A DNA stretch of 64,000 bases from Modestobacter muralis (GCF_010682105.1 NZ_JAAGWH010000049.1:186001-250000), one strand, 5' to 3'; positions 1 through 7,600 are shown, numbered from the stretch's first letter. Notes: a model not told the origin generated them from the letters alone. Numbers and translations are program-made.

Positions 1-767
1 ACGACCTGGACGCCGTCCGTGCGGCGGTCGCGCCGGAGACGACCCGGGTGCTGTGGTGCGAGACCCCCAGCAACCCGCTGCTCAACATCGCCGACATCGC
101 CACGCTGGCGGACATCGCGCACGCCGCCGGCACGCTGCTGGTCGTCGACAACACCTTCGCCAGCCCCTACCTGCAGCAGCCGCTGACGCTGGGCGCCGAC
201 GTCGTCGTCCACTCCACGACGAAGTACCTGGGCGGGCACTCCGACGTCGTCGGCGGTGCGCTGGTGGTCTCCGACGCCGAGCTCGGCGAGCGGCTGGCGT
301 ACCTGCAGAACGCCGCCGGCGCGGTCAACGGCCCGTTCGACGCGTGGCTGCTGCTGCGCAGCCTGAAGACCCTGGGCGTGCGCATGGACCGGCACAGCGC
401 CAACGCCGGCCGGATCGCCGAGTGGCTGCTGGAGCACTCAGCGGTCTCCGCCGTGCTCTACCCGGGGCTGCCGGAGCACCGCAACCACGAGGTCGCGGCG
501 AAGCAGATGTCGCAGTTCGGCGGGATGGTGTCGTTCCGCCTCAAGGCCGGCGAGGAGGCCGCGCTGCAGGTCTGCGAGCGGGCCCGGGTGTTCACCCTGG
601 CCGAGTCCCTCGGCGGCGTCGAGTCGCTGATCGAGCACCCGCACCGGATGACCCACGCCAGCGCCGCCGGCTCGCCCCTGGAGGTGCCCGCGGACCTCGT
701 GCGGCTGTCGGTGGGCATCGAGGACGTCGACGACCTGCTGGCCGACCTCGACCAGGCCCTGGGCTGA
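1..767 (+). CDS. metB: Cystathionine gamma-synthase/lyase family enzyme (3' part)
   Basis: Partial at the window edge; 254 codons are visible, reading from base 3, and the start lies upstream. This is a PLP-dependent Cys/Met metabolism enzyme that probably joins an activated homoserine to cysteine to give cystathionine, or cleaves cystathionine. The PLP-lysine motif STTKYLGGHSD, the upstream VVDNTFASPYLQQP segment and the C-terminal SLGGVESLIEHPHRMTHAS block are all present. These fit synthase and gamma-lyase alike, so the synthase name is the commoner annotation rather than proven. The protein is cytosolic. It converges on map, with a 16-bp-stem hairpin between them. No disruption is seen in the visible part. 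Confidence 0.88.
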   Translation, partial: DLDAVRAAVAPETTRVLWCETPSNPLLNIADIATLADIAHAAGTLLVVDNTFASPYLQQPLTLGADVVVHSTTKYLGGHSDVVGGALVVSDAELGERLAYLQNAAGAVNGPFDAWLLLRSLKTLGVRMDRHSANAGRIAEWLLEHSAVSAVLYPGLPEHRNHEVAAKQMSQFGGMVSFRLKAGEEAALQVCERARVFTLAESLGGVESLIEHPHRMTHASAAGSPLEVPADLVRLSVGIEDVDDLLADLDQALG

Positions 768-794
768 GCCGCCCGCCGTCCTCGCGGACGTCGT

Positions 795-843
795 TGTGCG
801 CTGGTGGTCGTCTCGCGGCAGCGGAGGCGACCACCAGCGCACA
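795..843. terminator. Hairpin between convergent genes
   Basis: A perfect 16-bp inverted repeat (arms 795-810 and 828-843, 17-nt loop) sits between the stop codons of the cystathionine enzyme and map. There is no long U tract, as is usual in actinobacteria; a bidirectional terminator is the likely role. The arm contains TGTGCGCTGG, also found in the hairpin at 29294-29348. Confidence 0.65.
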
Positions 844-869
844 TCCGCTGCCTCACGAACAGGACTCCC

Positions 870-1640
870 CTAGGCCGGGAGGGTGAGGATGCGGGGGCCG
901 TCGTCGGTGACCGCGACGGTGTGCTCTACGTGGGCGGCGCGGCTGCCGTCGGCGCTGCGCAGCGTCCAGCCGTCGGCGTCCACCCGGTAGTCGTCGGAAC
1001 CGCCGGCGAGGAACCACGGCTCGATGGCGATGACCAGCCCGGCCCGCAGCTTCAGGCCGCGCCCGGCCCGCCCCTCGTTGGGGACGCTGGGCGCCTCGTG
1101 CATCGACCGGCCGATGCCGTGGCCACCCTGGTCTGTGTTGATCCCGCAGCCGCCCGCGCGGCCCACCTCGCCGATGGCCGCCGAGACGTCACCGAGCCGG
1201 CCGCCGACGACGGCCGCCGCGATGCCCGCCTCCAGCGCCCGGGTGGTGGTGTCGAGCAGCCGCCGGTCCTCCTCGCGGGGCGTGCCGACCGGGAAGGTGA
1301 TCGCGGCGTCGCCCACCCAGCCGTCGAGGGTGGCCCCGGCGTCGACGCTGAGCAGGTCGCCGTCCTCGAGCTCCTGGGACGTCGGGATGCCGTGCAGCGC
1401 CACGTCGTTGACCGACAGGCAGACCACGCCCGGGAACGGCGGCGTGCTGCGCAGCGGCGCGTAGCCCAGGAACGGGGACGTGGCCCCGGCGTCGGCCAGC
1501 ACCTGCCGGGCGGCCTGGTCGAGCTGGGTCAGCCGGACGCCGGGGGCGGCGAGCTCCCGCACCGCCGCGTGCATCTGGGCGACCACCGCGCCGGCGGCCC
1601 GCATGGCCTCGATCTCGCCCGGGGTGCGCAGTTCGATCAC
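870..1640 (-). CDS. map: Methionine aminopeptidase, type I
   Basis: A 256-aa cytosolic metalloenzyme that removes the initiator methionine from nascent proteins. The five family metal ligands are visible: D100 (SVDAGA), D111 (GDAAITF), H174 (GHGIGRSMHE), E207 (IEPWF) and E239 (VEHTVAV), together with H83 (ALHGIP). There is no N-terminal zinc-finger or SH3-binding extension, so it is the short class. The GTG start is supported by an AGGAGG Shine-Dalgarno sequence at 1649-1654 (minus strand). The gene is divergent from a small XRE regulator, and the 52-bp spacer contains two direct repeats that could control both genes. Many actinobacteria have several map genes, so this may not be the only copy. 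Confidence 0.95.
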   Translation of the reverse strand: MIELRTPGEIEAMRAAGAVVAQMHAAVRELAAPGVRLTQLDQAARQVLADAGATSPFLGYAPLRSTPPFPGVVCLSVNDVALHGIPTSQELEDGDLLSVDAGATLDGWVGDAAITFPVGTPREEDRRLLDTTTRALEAGIAAAVVGGRLGDVSAAIGEVGRAGGCGINTDQGGHGIGRSMHEAPSVPNEGRAGRGLKLRAGLVIAIEPWFLAGGSDDYRVDADGWTLRSADGSRAAHVEHTVAVTDDGPRILTLPA

Positions 1641-1659
1641 GTCGTCGTCCTCCTGGTTC

Positions 1660-1686
1660 CGGTATTGCTATCCCGGTATTACTATC
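1660..1686. promoter_or_regulatory. Two 13-bp direct repeats, putative XRE operator and promoter
   Basis: CGGTATTGCTATC (1660-1672) and CGGTATTACTATC (1674-1686) repeat with a 14-bp period and one mismatch. They are AT-rich islands in a very GC-rich region, between map and the XRE gene. TACTAT at 1680-1685 is a good -10 element placed 7 nt before the XRE ATG, implying a leaderless transcript. The operator role is inferred. Confidence 0.55.
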
Positions 1687-1692
1687 ACGGCC

Positions 1693-1956
1693 ATGGTGCG
1701 ACCCCCGTTGAGCCCGGAAGAACGTGAGCGCGGCCGTCGGCTGGGCGCCCTGCTGCGCGCGGCCCGCGGCACCCGCACCCCCGGCGAGGTCGCCCTGGCG
1801 TCCGGGGTGAGCCTGGAGGCGCTGCGCAAGATCGAGTCCGGCCGGGTCCCGACGCCGGCGTTCTTCACCGTCGCCGCCCTCGCCCGCGCCGTCGACCTGC
1901 CGCTCGACCAGCTGGCCGAGGCCCTCGACCTCACCGGCACCGCACTGTCGGCCTGA
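1693..1956 (+). CDS. Small XRE-family helix-turn-helix regulator
   Basis: An 87-aa protein, essentially a single XRE/Cro-type HTH domain. The core is GEVALASGVSLEALRKIESGR (split here as GEVALASGVS then LEALRKIESGR), followed by the usual PAFFTVAALARAVDLPLDQLAEAL helices. There is no effector domain. ATG 1693 is chosen because the upstream part of the open frame is antisense to map and because a TACTAT -10 box lies 7 nt before it. It is divergent from map and the intergenic direct repeats could be its own operator. Its 3' end runs straight into a GGACCCC-type hairpin. Target genes are unknown; local autoregulation and control of map is the simplest inference. Confidence 0.8.
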   Translation: MVRPPLSPEERERGRRLGALLRAARGTRTPGEVALASGVSLEALRKIESGRVPTPAFFTVAALARAVDLPLDQLAEALDLTGTALSA

Positions 1957-1960
1957 CGGA

Positions 1961-2015
1961 GGACCCCCTGCCCCCCACCGCTCGCAGGCTCGCGGCGGGC
2001 CCCTGCAGGGGGGCC
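1961..2015. terminator. GGACCCC-family inverted repeat
   Basis: Arms 1961-1971 and 2005-2015 pair over 11 bp with one G-T wobble. It begins 4 nt after the XRE stop codon. The loop carries repeated GCTCGC/CTCGCGG. It belongs to the dispersed intergenic family described in the findings and is probably the XRE terminator. Confidence 0.55.
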
Positions 2016-2039
2016 GTGCCCGCCGGGTAGAACTCCCTG

Positions 2040-2942
2040 GTGCACAGCGAGCCTGCGGTCAGCGTCGTCATCGCCACCCGCGACCGGCGGGAGTCGCTGC
2101 TGCGCTCCCTGACCCGGCTGGACACCGAGCAGCGGCTGCCGGTGGTCGTGGTCGACAACGCCTCCACCGACGGCAGCGCGGCCGCGGTCCGGGCGCAGCA
2201 CCCGGACGTCGACGTCGTGCAGCTGGCGGCCAACGCCGGGGCGGTCGCGCGCACCGACGGCGTCCGGTCCGCGACGACCCGGTACGTGGCGTTCGCCGAC
2301 GACGACTCGTGGTGGGAGCCCGGCTCGCTGGACGCAGCGGTCGCCCTGCTGGACGCCCACCCCCGGGTCGCCGTCGTCGTCGGTCGGGTCCGGATGGCCG
2401 GTGACGGCAGCGAGGACGCCGTCACCCGCAAGCACCGGCTCGCCCTGCTGGGCCGGTCGGCCGCCGGGCCCGGCGTGCTGAGCTTCCCGGCGTTCGCCGC
2501 GGTGGTCCGCCGGGACGCCTACCTCGGCGTCGGCGGGTTCTCCCGGTTGCTGTTCTTCGGCGGCGAAGAGCACCTGCTGGCGCTGGACCTGGCCGCCGCC
2601 GGCTGGGACCTGGTGTTCAGCGAGGACGTCGTCGCCTGGCACGACCCGGCGGGTCCGGACCGGCCGACCGCGGCCCGCTGGGCGCTGCAGACCCGCAACG
2701 ACGTGCTCGTCGACTGGCTGCGCCGCCCGCTCCCCGTCGCGCTCGCCGCGACCGGCCGGCTGGCGCGCCGGGCGCGCACCGAGCCCGCGGCCCGGACGGC
2801 GCTCGCCGGGGTGGTCCGCCGGCTGCCGGCCGCGCTGCGTCAGCGGCGACCGGTGCCGGCCGAGGTCGAGCGCCGTTTCGCGACCGCGCAGCGGCCGGCG
2901 CCCCCGGGGCAGCAGGCGGTCAGCCCTGCAGCTGCCGGCTGA
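2040..2942 (+). CDS. Glycosyltransferase family 2
   Basis: A 300-aa GT-A fold glycosyltransferase that would transfer a sugar from a nucleotide-sugar donor to an unknown acceptor. The N-terminal VSVVIATRDRRESL strand, the VVVVDNASTDGS nucleotide-binding segment and the ADDDS metal-binding motif (D87-D89) are classic GT2 features; the GGFSRLLFFGGEEHLLALDL stretch further on is where acceptor-side residues lie. There are no transmembrane segments, so it acts in the cytosol or at the inner membrane face. The start is GTG 2040. Its 3' end overlaps the convergent pyruvyltransferase-like gene by 23 bp, and both proteins suggest surface polysaccharide decoration. Confidence 0.88.
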   Translation: MHSEPAVSVVIATRDRRESLLRSLTRLDTEQRLPVVVVDNASTDGSAAAVRAQHPDVDVVQLAANAGAVARTDGVRSATTRYVAFADDDSWWEPGSLDAAVALLDAHPRVAVVVGRVRMAGDGSEDAVTRKHRLALLGRSAAGPGVLSFPAFAAVVRRDAYLGVGGFSRLLFFGGEEHLLALDLAAAGWDLVFSEDVVAWHDPAGPDRPTAARWALQTRNDVLVDWLRRPLPVALAATGRLARRARTEPAARTALAGVVRRLPAALRQRRPVPAEVERRFATAQRPAPPGQQAVSPAAAG

Positions 2943-3789
2943 GCCACTCCCGGGCCAGCGCGTTGGCGGCTGCGCCCCGCTGCTGGGCCCCGGCGATCGC
3001 GTCGGTGAGCGTGCCGGACAGCGCGTGCTCGAGGGCGGCGTCGAGGGTGTGGGCGTCGACCTGGTCGCCCGGCACCACCAGCGGCCAGCCCAGCGCACCC
3101 GCCTGGGCGGTGACCTTCGCCCCGCCGACGATCGCGTCGCAGGCGATGACCGGCTTGCCGTGCGCGAGCCCGAGGACCAGCGCGTGCAGCCGCATGCTCA
3201 CCACCGCGTCGGCCCGCCGGATGAGTGCCTCGACCTGCAGCGGGAAGCGCTCGTAGGGCTTCTCGTAGGAGTCCATGGTCAGCTCGAACCACGGGATCGC
3301 CCGGGCCGCGAGCCACCCCTCGATCGCGGCCCGCACCTCGACCGCCCGGCTCCGGTCGCCGTACTCCTCCTGCGGCGGGGCGAAGGCGACCGCCAGCACC
3401 GGGACGTCCGGCGTCCGGGTGGCCATGGCCAGGTCCGGGCGGGCCACCCCCGGGGCGTCGCGCTCCCAGACCTCGTGGAACAGCGCCCGGCCGGCGTCGG
3501 AGACCACCGAGACGTTGACCGCCCAGCGCTGCGCGCCGGAGAACGCCTCGGTCAGCTCGCGCAGCAGCGGGGTGTCCGAGATCGGCCCGCTGACGAAGAC
3601 CAGGTGGGTGAAGTCGGCCGGGTCCAGCGCCCGCCAGTCCGGCCCGCGCACGAGGAAGGGCGCCCAGGCCACCGTGTGGTCGACGTCCAGCTCGCGCAGC
3701 CAGCCCGCCACCACCTCCGCGCCCAGGTCGTCACCGATGGTGGCGATCACCTCGTCGAAGCTGAACCAACCGGTGACCAGGACGCGCAT
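2920..3789 (-). CDS. Polysaccharide pyruvyl transferase family protein
   Basis: A 289-aa protein of the CsaB/WcaK-like family, which transfers pyruvate from phosphoenolpyruvate to a sugar of a cell-surface polymer. The C-terminal half has the family block VVSMRLHALVLGLAHGKPVI, with the conserved R-x-H, and there is an N-terminal Rossmann-like segment beginning MRVLVTGWFSFDE. No membrane helices or signal peptide are seen. The ATG at 3789 is preceded by GGGAGG. The 3' ends of this gene and the GT2 gene overlap by 23 bp in a tail-to-tail arrangement, so the two are not one operon but may share a pathway. The exact substrate cannot be read from sequence. Confidence 0.82.
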   Translation of the reverse strand: MRVLVTGWFSFDEVIATIGDDLGAEVVAGWLRELDVDHTVAWAPFLVRGPDWRALDPADFTHLVFVSGPISDTPLLRELTEAFSGAQRWAVNVSVVSDAGRALFHEVWERDAPGVARPDLAMATRTPDVPVLAVAFAPPQEEYGDRSRAVEVRAAIEGWLAARAIPWFELTMDSYEKPYERFPLQVEALIRRADAVVSMRLHALVLGLAHGKPVIACDAIVGGAKVTAQAGALGWPLVVPGDQVDAHTLDAALEHALSGTLTDAIAGAQQRGAAANALAREWLSRQLQG

Positions 3790-3826
3790 GCCCCCAGCCT
3801 CCCAGGTGCCCCGGACGGCGAGGAGA

Positions 3827-4108
3827 TCAGGCCTCCTGCGCCACCAGGTCGCGGTACTCGGGGTGGCGCTCGATCCAGCCCCGCACGAACGAGCACTGCG
3901 GGACGACGGTGCCGCCTGCGGCCCGGACGTCGTCCAGTGCGGCCCGGACCAGGGTGCTGCCCAGACCGGAGCCCTCGCTCTCGACCTCGGTGTGGGTGAA
4001 CACCACCTGCGAGCCGTTGCGGAGGTAGGCGGCCACGCCCAGGAGGCGGTCGCCGTCCCGGATCTCGTAGCGGCTGTCCTGCGGGGCGTTCGAGACGGTC
4101 GGCTCCAT
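3827..4108 (-). CDS. Short GNAT-like acetyltransferase (YidJ/Acetyltransf_CG type)
   Basis: A 93-aa protein of the compact GNAT-related family. The GSGLGSTLVRAALDDVRAAG segment is the acetyl-CoA pyrophosphate-binding loop, and VVPQCSFVRGWIERHPEYRDL is the characteristic C-terminal block. The open frame extends upstream to 4630 but only as antisense of galK, so ATG 4108 is chosen. The protein is cytosolic. The substrate is unknown; family members have been linked to small-molecule or protein acetylation without a firm consensus. It lies 37 nt downstream of the pyruvyltransferase-like gene start on the same strand. Confidence 0.8.
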   Translation of the reverse strand: MEPTVSNAPQDSRYEIRDGDRLLGVAAYLRNGSQVVFTHTEVESEGSGLGSTLVRAALDDVRAAGGTVVPQCSFVRGWIERHPEYRDLVAQEA

Positions 4109-4153
4109 GCCCGTCCCGAACGGCCCTCCCGGGCGGCGTGTTCCCGCCCGGGC

Positions 4154-4207
4154 GACCCCCTCGCGAGGTCCCGCCGCGAGGTACGAGCGGTGGGGGGCGA
4201 GGGGGTC
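4154..4207. terminator. GGACCCC-family inverted repeat after galK
   Basis: A perfect 11-bp inverted repeat (4154-4164 and 4197-4207) starts 5 nt after the galK stop codon. The segment adjoining the stop reads GAAGGACCCCC on the minus strand. The loop contains CCGCCGCGAGG. It is a likely galTK terminator and a member of the dispersed family. Confidence 0.6.
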
Positions 4208-4212
4208 CTTCC

Positions 4213-5388
4213 TCAGCTCAGTCGACGGGCCGACGGGCCGGAGGTGACGGTCAGGGTGACCGGCTCGGTCAGCCCGCGCTCCCGGCAGGCGGCCACGACG
4301 GCCTCGCCGACCGCGGCCGCGCCGGTCGAGCGGATCAGCGCGATGGCCGAACCGCCGAACCCGCCGCCGACCATCCGGGCGCCGAGTGCCCCGGCCGACC
4401 GCGCCGCCTCGACGACCACGTCGAGCTCGACCGCGGAGACCTCGTAGTCGTCGCGCAGCGAGGCGTGCGAGGCGTCGAGCATCGGCCCGATCTCGGCGAC
4501 CCGGCCGGCGCGCACCAGCTCGACGACGGTGTCCACGCGCTCGTTCTCGCTGACCACGTGCCGGGCGCGGGCCTGCAGCCGCGGGTCGGTCAGCCGGTCG
4601 ACGTCGGCCGCGGTGGCGTCGGACAGCCACTCCAGACCGAGCTGGCGGGCCGCCTCGTCGCAGTCGGCCCGGCGCTGGGCGTACTGGCCGTCGGCGAGGG
4701 TGTGCTTGACCCGGGTGTCGATGACCATCAGCTCGAGCCCGGCCTCGGCCAGCCCCAGCTGCACCGGCTCGGTGCGGAAGTCCCGGGTGTGGATGAGCAG
4801 GGCCGAGCCCTCCTCGGCCAGCAGCGCGACCGTCTGGTCCATGCCGCCGGTGCCGGCGCCCACGACCTCGTTCTCGGCCCGGATCGCGGCCTGGACGAGC
4901 AGGTGCCGCAGCTCGACGGAGTCGGCGCGGCCGGCCAGCTCCGCGGCCGCGATGGCCACCGCGGCCTCTAGCGACGCCGAGCTGGACAGCCCCGCGCCCA
5001 GCGGCACGTCACTGCTCACCGACAGGTCCATGCCCGGGACGTCGATGCCGGCCTGCTGCAGCGCCCACAGGGTGCCCGCGGCGTAGCCGGCCCAGCCGGT
5101 CGCCGAGCCCGGGCCCAGGTCGTCCAGCCGGCCCTCGAACGGCGCGGCGTCCGGGTCGGTGCTCGACAGCCGCACCAGGTCGTCGTCGCGGCGGCGCACG
5201 GCGGCCGCGGTGATGCGGGTCAGCGCCATCGGCAGGCAGCGCCCGCCGTTGTAGTCGACGTGCTCACCGATCAGGTTGACCCGGCCGGGAGCAGTCCAGA
5301 CGCCGTCCGGCTCGGCCCCCCAGGTGGAGCGCAGCTCGGCGACGGCGCGGTCGGCCTGCTCGTGCGTCCCGACGTCCAGCGGGCTCAT
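4213..5388 (-). CDS. galK: Galactokinase
   Basis: A 391-aa GHMP-family kinase that phosphorylates galactose to galactose-1-phosphate with ATP, the first committed Leloir step. The galactokinase signature GRVNLIGEHVDY is at residues 35-46, the GHMP ATP loop PLGAGLSSSASLEA at about 129-142, and the C-terminal GGGFGGSAIALI motif is intact. Length is normal for the family. The ATG start overlaps the galT stop codon by 4 nt (ATGA), so the two are translationally coupled in the order galT-galK. A GGACCCC-type hairpin follows the stop. No galE is in the window, so epimerase must be encoded elsewhere. Confidence 0.96.
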   Translation of the reverse strand: MSPLDVGTHEQADRAVAELRSTWGAEPDGVWTAPGRVNLIGEHVDYNGGRCLPMALTRITAAAVRRRDDDLVRLSSTDPDAAPFEGRLDDLGPGSATGWAGYAAGTLWALQQAGIDVPGMDLSVSSDVPLGAGLSSSASLEAAVAIAAAELAGRADSVELRHLLVQAAIRAENEVVGAGTGGMDQTVALLAEEGSALLIHTRDFRTEPVQLGLAEAGLELMVIDTRVKHTLADGQYAQRRADCDEAARQLGLEWLSDATAADVDRLTDPRLQARARHVVSENERVDTVVELVRAGRVAEIGPMLDASHASLRDDYEVSAVELDVVVEAARSAGALGARMVGGGFGGSAIALIRSTGAAAVGEAVVAACRERGLTEPVTLTVTSGPSARRLS

Positions 5389-6542
5389 GACGCCACCTCC
5401 CGCAGCCGGTCGGCGATCCGCTCCGGCGTCGTGTCGTTGATCCAGGCACCCATGCCCGACTCCGAGCCGGCGAGGTACTTGAGCTTGCCCGGCGCCCGCA
5501 GCAGCGAGAACAGCTGCAGGTGCAGCCGCCCCAGCGCGCGGTCCTCGCCGGTGGGCGCCTGGTGCCAGCCGGAGATGTAGGGCACCCGGTCGACGCCGGG
5601 GTGGAAGCGGGACAGCCGGCGCAGCAGCTCCTGGTAGACCACCGCGAGCTCGGCCTTCTCCGCGTCGTGCAGCGCGGCGAGGTCGGGGACGTCGCGGTGC
5701 GGGGCCAGGTGGACCTCGACCGGCCAGCGCGCCGCCCGGGGCACGTATGCGGTGAAGTGCTCCCCGGTCAGCACCACCCGGGTGCCCTCGGCCTGCTCGG
5801 CGGCGAGGACGTCGGCCAGCAGGTTGCCCCCGGTGGCCGCACGGTGCCGGCGGGCCTGCTCGACCAGCTGGGCCGACCGCGGCGCCAGGGTCGGGTAGGC
5901 GTAGACCTGCCCGTGCGGGTGGGTCAGCGTCACCCCGATCTCCTGGCCGCTGTTCTCGAAGACGAACACCTCGGCCACCTGCGGGTCGGCCGAGTGGGCG
6001 GCGGTGCGCTGCGCCCACGCCTCGACGACCGTGCGCATGCGCGCCACGGGCAGGTCGACCACGGCGGCCTCGTGGTCGCTGGAGAACACCACGACGTCGC
6101 AGTGCCCGTACGCGGGCCGGTCGGCGGGTCCGATCGTCGGCGGCACGGCGTCCACGCCCGGGCCGACGGTCAGCGGGGCGAAGCTGGGGAACCGGTTGGC
6201 GAAGGCCACGACGTCGTACCGGCTGTCCGGGACCTCCGTGGGCCGCGAGGGGTCGACGGTCGGGTCCAGCGGGCAGTCGGCGGCGCTGGGCAGGAAGGTG
6301 CGGTTCATCCGGTGCCCGGCGATGGTCACCCACTCCCCGGTGAGCACGTCGAAGCGGACCTCACCGGCGTGCGGGGGCTCCGGCAGCGGGCGGGTGTCCT
6401 CGGCCAGGTGCACAGCACCGGCGGTGGCCACGTCGTCGAAGTAGAACATCGGTCGGCCGTCGGCCATCGTCCGCTCGGTGACCTGGCCCGGCCACTCGTC
6501 CGCTCCGTCGGCGGGGTCCCCCACCGTGGGTCCGGCGTCCAT
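5385..6542 (-). CDS. galT: Galactose-1-phosphate uridylyltransferase
   Basis: A 385-aa HIT-superfamily enzyme that exchanges UMP between UDP-glucose and galactose-1-phosphate. The active-site HPHGQ motif is at residues 208-212 (THPHGQVYAYP), with H210 expected to carry the uridylyl group. The N-terminal FDVLTGEWVTIAGHRMNR block is typical of the family. ATG 6542 is supported by an AGGAGG Shine-Dalgarno about 9 nt upstream; a downstream Met at residue 26 is a less likely alternative. It is the first gene of galT-galK. The upstream gap is shared with the end of the tRNA terminator at 6615-6654, so its promoter must lie in about 6543-6610, where I see no clear consensus element. Confidence 0.95.
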   Translation of the reverse strand: MDAGPTVGDPADGADEWPGQVTERTMADGRPMFYFDDVATAGAVHLAEDTRPLPEPPHAGEVRFDVLTGEWVTIAGHRMNRTFLPSAADCPLDPTVDPSRPTEVPDSRYDVVAFANRFPSFAPLTVGPGVDAVPPTIGPADRPAYGHCDVVVFSSDHEAAVVDLPVARMRTVVEAWAQRTAAHSADPQVAEVFVFENSGQEIGVTLTHPHGQVYAYPTLAPRSAQLVEQARRHRAATGGNLLADVLAAEQAEGTRVVLTGEHFTAYVPRAARWPVEVHLAPHRDVPDLAALHDAEKAELAVVYQELLRRLSRFHPGVDRVPYISGWHQAPTGEDRALGRLHLQLFSLLRAPGKLKYLAGSESGMGAWINDTTPERIADRLREVAS

Positions 6543-6614
6543 GCGTGTCGTCCTCCTGTCGTGCTGTGTTCCCCCGAACGGACTGAGTCTGCACGGGCGC
6601 GCACGGCAGACAGA

Positions 6615-6654
6615 CGGAGGGCCCGGTCACCGTGTTCGGTGACCGGGCCCTCCG
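6615..6654. terminator. tRNA terminator hairpin 1
   Basis: A perfect 18-bp stem (6615-6632 and 6637-6654) with a TGTT loop lies 2 nt from the CCA end of the first initiator tRNA. Nearly the same core, GGCCCGGTCACC, is used by the hairpin of the second tRNA. Confidence 0.85.
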
Positions 6655-6656
6655 GT

Positions 6657-6733
6657 TGGTAGCGGGGACAGGATTTGAACCTGTGACCTCTGGGTTATGA
6701 GCCCAGCGAGCTACCGAGCTGCTCCACCCCGCG
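6657..6733 (-). tRNA. tRNA-fMet (CAT), copy 1
   Basis: A 77-nt initiator tRNA including an encoded CCA (6657-6659, minus strand). The anticodon loop is CTCATAA, and three consecutive G-C pairs in the anticodon stem (GGG/CCC) mark an initiator. The first acceptor position is an unpaired C1:U72, the mismatch I recall for mycobacterial initiator tRNA. A TAGTGT -10 box is at 6745-6750, 11 nt before the mature 5' end. It differs from copy 2 by an A-U instead of G-C first pair in the T stem. Confidence 0.95.
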
Positions 6734-6744
6734 TCGCAGGACAG

Positions 6745-6750
6745 ACACTA
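6745..6750 (-). promoter_or_regulatory. -10 box of tRNA-fMet copy 1
   Basis: TAGTGT on the minus strand ends 11 nt upstream of the tRNA 5' end. The surrounding GGGGTA and TCC-GCGACGCGGGG elements are conserved at copy 2 with identical spacing. No clear -35 is seen. Confidence 0.6.
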
Positions 6751-6789
6751 CCCCACCTCCGGACGGCGTGCCCGGACCCCCCTCTCCGC

Positions 6790-7371
6790 TCACCCGGCCG
6801 GGGTGCCCGCCGCCCCGTCGTCGGACGCCGGGGCCGGCGCCCAGGCCCTCGGCTCGACCGGCTCGGCCGGGGGCTCCCGGAGCGGGAGCTGCCACCAGCC
6901 CACGTCGTGCCAGCGGCCGGCCTTGAAGCCGGCGGCGCGGTAGACGCCCACCGGCGTGAAGCCGAGCGCGGTGTGCAGCCCGACGCTGGCCTCGTTGGGC
7001 AGGGCGATGCCGGCGAAGGCCGTGACGTACCCGAGCGGGGGCAGCTCGGCCCGCAGGCGCCGGTACAGCGCCCGCCCGGTGCCCGCGCCGCGCTCGTCGG
7101 CGGCCAGGTACACCGAGCAGCTGACCGACCAGCGGTAGGCGGCCCGGGCGTTGTGCGGCGCCGCGTAGGCATACCCGACCACCGCCCCGTCCCGCTCGGC
7201 GGCGATCCAGGGCAGCCGGGGTGCGGTGAGCATCCGGCGGGCGATCTCGGCGGCGTCGGGCGGCTCGGTCTCGAAGGAGGCCACCGACCCGGTGACCCAG
7301 GGCCGGTACACCGCGGCGATGCCCGCGGCGTCCGCGGTGTCGGCGGACCGGATCAGGGCGGGGCTGCGCAC
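6790..7371 (-). CDS. GNAT N-acetyltransferase (phosphinothricin acetyltransferase-like)
   Basis: About 193 aa. The fold signals are IRSADTADAAGIAAVYRPWV at the start, then the acetyl-CoA loop ERGAGTGRALYRRL and GLHTALGFTPVGVYRAAGFK near the C-terminus, the last being typical of the Pat/Bar branch that acetylates amino groups of amino-acid-like compounds. The substrate is inferred from family only. The frame is open to 7410, but that start falls inside the terminator hairpin of tRNA copy 2. GTG 7371 is preferred because a TACGCT -10 box lies 7 nt before it, giving a leaderless mRNA. The gene sits between the two initiator tRNA genes on the same strand. Confidence 0.8.
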   Translation of the reverse strand: MRSPALIRSADTADAAGIAAVYRPWVTGSVASFETEPPDAAEIARRMLTAPRLPWIAAERDGAVVGYAYAAPHNARAAYRWSVSCSVYLAADERGAGTGRALYRRLRAELPPLGYVTAFAGIALPNEASVGLHTALGFTPVGVYRAAGFKAGRWHDVGWWQLPLREPPAEPVEPRAWAPAPASDDGAAGTPAG

Positions 7372-7393
7372 GGAGGGCAGCGTAGCCAGGGAC

Positions 7394-7433
7394 GACGAAG
7401 GCCCGGTCACCGTGAGGTGACCGGGCCTTCGTC
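7394..7433. terminator. tRNA terminator hairpin 2
   Basis: A perfect 18-bp stem (7394-7411 and 7416-7433) with a GTGA loop begins 2 nt past the CCA end of tRNA copy 2 on the minus strand. It shares its core with the copy 1 terminator. Confidence 0.85.
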
Positions 7434-7435
7434 TG

Positions 7436-7512
7436 TGGTAGCGGGGGCAGGATTTGAACCTGCGACCTCTGGGTTATGAGCCCAGCGAGCTACCGAGCTG
7501 CTCCACCCCGCG
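7436..7512 (-). tRNA. tRNA-fMet (CAT), copy 2
   Basis: A 77-nt initiator tRNA with encoded CCA (7436-7438). It has the same C1:U72 mismatch, GGG/CCC anticodon stem and CTCATAA loop as copy 1. The T stem is GCAGG/CCTGC, a compensatory G-C in place of the A-U pair of copy 1. Its -10 box TATGGT is at 7524-7529. Confidence 0.95.
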
Positions 7513-7523
7513 TCGCTGGAACG

Positions 7524-7529
7524 ACCATA
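7524..7529 (-). promoter_or_regulatory. -10 box of tRNA-fMet copy 2
   Basis: TATGGT on the minus strand lies 11 nt before the mature tRNA 5' end, the same spacing as at copy 1. Confidence 0.6.
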
Positions 7530-7560
7530 CCCCATGCGGGGACAGCCGCCGCACCGGGGC

Positions 7561-7590
7561 GGTCCCCGGGGTCAGGTGACCCCGGGGACC
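7561..7590. terminator. Hairpin downstream of the UPF0182 gene
   Basis: Arms 7561-7574 and 7577-7590 are perfect 14-bp inverted complements with a minimal loop, starting 10 nt after the stop codon. It probably terminates the UPF0182 transcript and insulates tRNA copy 2. Confidence 0.75.
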
Positions 7591-7600
7591 CACCGCCGGC

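Noticed and set aside
4213-6333. Long frame joining galK with the region opposite its upstream neighbour
   Set aside because: Only the part from ATG 5388 is galactokinase; the upstream part is galT read out of frame.
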